Of a stretch of 64,000 nucleotides of DNA, positions 62,477 to 64,000 are shown piece by piece (position 1 is the first letter of the stretch; the number at the start of each line of letters is the position of its first letter). The position numbers were made by a program, and so were the translations under genes. Source of the DNA: Rhodopseudomonas palustris (GTDB lineage: Bacteria > Pseudomonadota > Alphaproteobacteria > Rhizobiales > Xanthobacteraceae). The stretch spans positions 1 to 64,000 of the forward strand of contig NZ_CP140155.1 in the NCBI RefSeq assembly GCF_034479375.1. Reading direction: 5' to 3'. Under the pieces are notes generated by a model that worked only from the letters and a program-made list of their open reading frames with translations, was not told the DNA's origin and made no database searches.

Positions 62477-64000
62477 GTGGCGTACAAGCGAACACGGTCG
62501 GCTGACATCAAGGCGCTGCTGTCAGGCGGCAGTCGGGTCGGTGCACGGAGCGTTGCGGCGCTGAGCGCGGTGCTGTTGCGCGCCATCACAGTGGTGACGA
62601 CCTTGACAGTCCCGGCGATGGCCGACGGAGGTGCCGGCGGACGAGGCGGCGACTCCTCCGCCGCCGGCGGGATCGGCGGCTCTGGATATGGCGGGGCGAG
62701 CGGTGGCAGCTCGGGACCGAGCACGACCGCGGGGTCGGGCGGCGGCGGTGGCGGTGCGGCCGGCGGCGGGAACGGTGGCTCCAGTGGTGATACGGGCAGT
62801 GTCGGAGGTGCTGCGGGCGGCACCGCGCCGGGGCAAGACGGCAGCAATGGCACGACGGCGGCCTCCCCCAGCGGAGGTGGAGGAGGCGCCGGCGGCAACA
62901 ATGGCAACGTGGCAACGGCCCCCTTCAGCAATACGGCAAATTCCACCGGCCAAAATGGGGGCAAAGGTGGCAACGGCGGGGCGGGCACAGATTCAGGCTC
63001 GACCGGGGGCGGTGGCGGAGGCGGCGGCGCGGGGGGCGCCGGTCTGATCGTTTCAGGCATCGGCTCCTTCTCGAACAGTAATGTGACGATTCAAGGCGGT
63101 GCCGGCGGCAATGGCGGTGCCGGGGGATCTGCGGCTGCGGCAAACGGCAATGGCGGCGCGGGCGGAGACGGCGGGACCGGCCTTCTATTGACCTCACCGG
63201 GGGTGACGGCCACTATCCGCGGCACCATCAAAGGTGGCGCTGGTGGCGTCGCAGGCGCAGCAGGCGCCGGATCGGGCGCCGCAGGGATGGCGGGGACGGC
63301 TGGCGCGGGCGGCGCTGGGATCGTCGGCTCCGGCCTGACAATTATCAACTCCGGGTCGATTCAGGGCGGCCTCGCCGGCGACGGAGCGCGAGCGAACTCG
63401 ATTAAATTTACGGGCGGCGACAATACGCTGACGTTCATGAACGCGGGGGCAGGCCTTCTCGGTGCGATAGGTCTCGCGACCAGCAGCACCACCCTCACGA
63501 TCGTACAGTCGGCCAACTCGACCCTCGACCAGATGATCACAGGGGCGGGCTCCGTCGCAAAGACGGGCTCTGGCGTGCTGAAGCTCACCGGCTCTAACAG
63601 CTATCTTGGTGGCACCACCATCTCGGCCGGCACACTACAGGTCGGCGACGGCAGTTCCACGGGATCGATTACCGGCGATATCATCAACAACGCTTCGCTG
63701 GTGTTCAATCGCTCAGGTACGTACACCTTCGACGGCGCCATCTCCGGCACGGGGGGAGTGAGCAAAGCCGGCAACGGAATCGTGGTCCTGACCGGCACCA
63801 ACACCTATACGGGTGGCACCACCATCTCGGCTGGCATACTGCAGGTCGGCGGCGGCGGCTCCACCGGATCGATCACCGGCGACATCATCAATAACGGCTC
63901 GCTGCGGTTCAAACGCTCAGATGCCTACACGTTCGGCGGCGCTATCTCTGGTAGGGGAGCAATACTCCAGGACGGCGACGGCGTAACGATCCTAACTGGC
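62477..64000 (+). CDS. glycine-rich autotransporter with PATR repeats (partial, right end open)
   Basis: A reading frame open to the window edge, at least 508 residues. The start is GTG 62477 (or TTG 62474), with GGAG at 62463. An atypical signal peptide covers residues 1 to about 50 and ends AMADGG. Residues about 50-330 are extremely Gly/Ala/Ser-rich (GGAGGNGGAGG types), followed by autotransporter-associated beta-strand repeats: GSGVLKLTGSNSYLGGTT and again GNGIVVLTGTNTYTGGTT, with AGTLQVGDGSSTGSITG between. These form a beta-helix passenger exposed on the cell surface; the translocator barrel must lie beyond 64000. Function: adhesion or surface layer, inferred. Confidence 0.85.
   Translation, partial: MAYKRTRSADIKALLSGGSRVGARSVAALSAVLLRAITVVTTLTVPAMADGGAGGRGGDSSAAGGIGGSGYGGASGGSSGPSTTAGSGGGGGGAAGGGNGGSSGDTGSVGGAAGGTAPGQDGSNGTTAASPSGGGGGAGGNNGNVATAPFSNTANSTGQNGGKGGNGGAGTDSGSTGGGGGGGGAGGAGLIVSGIGSFSNSNVTIQGGAGGNGGAGGSAAAANGNGGAGGDGGTGLLLTSPGVTATIRGTIKGGAGGVAGAAGAGSGAAGMAGTAGAGGAGIVGSGLTIINSGSIQGGLAGDGARANSIKFTGGDNTLTFMNAGAGLLGAIGLATSSTTLTIVQSANSTLDQMITGAGSVAKTGSGVLKLTGSNSYLGGTTISAGTLQVGDGSSTGSITGDIINNASLVFNRSGTYTFDGAISGTGGVSKAGNGIVVLTGTNTYTGGTTISAGILQVGGGGSTGSITGDIINNGSLRFKRSDAYTFGGAISGRGAILQDGDGVTILTG

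Noticed and set aside
62242..63060. Proline-rich minus-strand frame
   Set aside because: Reverse complement of the glycine-rich autotransporter; Pro codons mirror Gly codons.

Overview
The window reads as chromosome of a purple non-sulfur alphaproteobacterium of the Rhodopseudomonas/Bradyrhizobium group, most likely a Rhodopseudomonas strain. The evidence is two peripheral-antenna (puc) gene pairs with a pucC, an anaerobic bacteriochlorophyll operon bchE-bchJ-hemN, high-GC coding sequence, FixK2-type sites, and palindromic dispersed repeats of the kind common in this group. There are no rRNA genes, no CRISPR array, and I saw no tRNA.

Region 1 (1-5000) is a light-harvesting locus: pucBA, a hairpin, pucC, then three adjacent genes built almost entirely from a 16-residue repeat of the form G-x-Y-x-S-F/Y-S-G-T-P-L-L-L, an output-domain-less response regulator, and a second pucBA pair on the other strand. 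Both PucA proteins carry Phe44-Met45 where B850-type LH2 has aromatic residues that hydrogen-bond the B850 acetyl groups, so both look like low-light (LH3/LH4-type) antennae. Region 2 (5000-8200) is a scar of horizontal transfer: a small zinc-ribbon gene, a C-terminal hsdR remnant, an intact vapBC pair and an hsdS remnant, then small stress proteins.

Region 3 (8200-21600) is a catabolic island. A minus-strand operon (group D flavin monooxygenase, Rieske dioxygenase alpha and beta, SDR, flavin reductase, two NTF2-like proteins) has the gene set of the indole-3-acetate (iac) pathway. A divergent MarR gene and a branched-chain-amino-acid-type ABC importer follow, including one 954-residue protein that fuses both permeases and an ATPase. 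Region 4 (21600-36400) is a mixed housekeeping stretch with a MacAB-like exporter, a Tat-exported dioxygenase-fold protein next to a heme-type membrane protein, a candidate structured RNA at 29.3-29.65 kb, a second importer binding protein, a NiCoT-type metal transporter, an enoyl-CoA hydratase, a diguanylate cyclase and QueD.

Region 5 (36400-51800) appears to be a low-oxygen regulon. Intergenic TTGA/C-N6-TCAA sites precede a hemerythrin protein, bchE-bchJ-hemN, a metallophosphoesterase plus Ser/Thr kinase-UspA fusion, a BON protein and phosphoketolase; bchE also has a textbook tandem PpsR site pair. A copper-type P-ATPase with its CsoR repressor lies inside it. Region 6 (51900-60300) is signalling: a lone receiver, CheR, a PilZ-like protein, a receiver-EAL phosphodiesterase, a hybrid histidine kinase translationally coupled to a Bug-family periplasmic binding protein, and a FixJ-type regulator. 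Two SDR genes and the start of a very glycine-rich autotransporter, running off the right edge, close the window.
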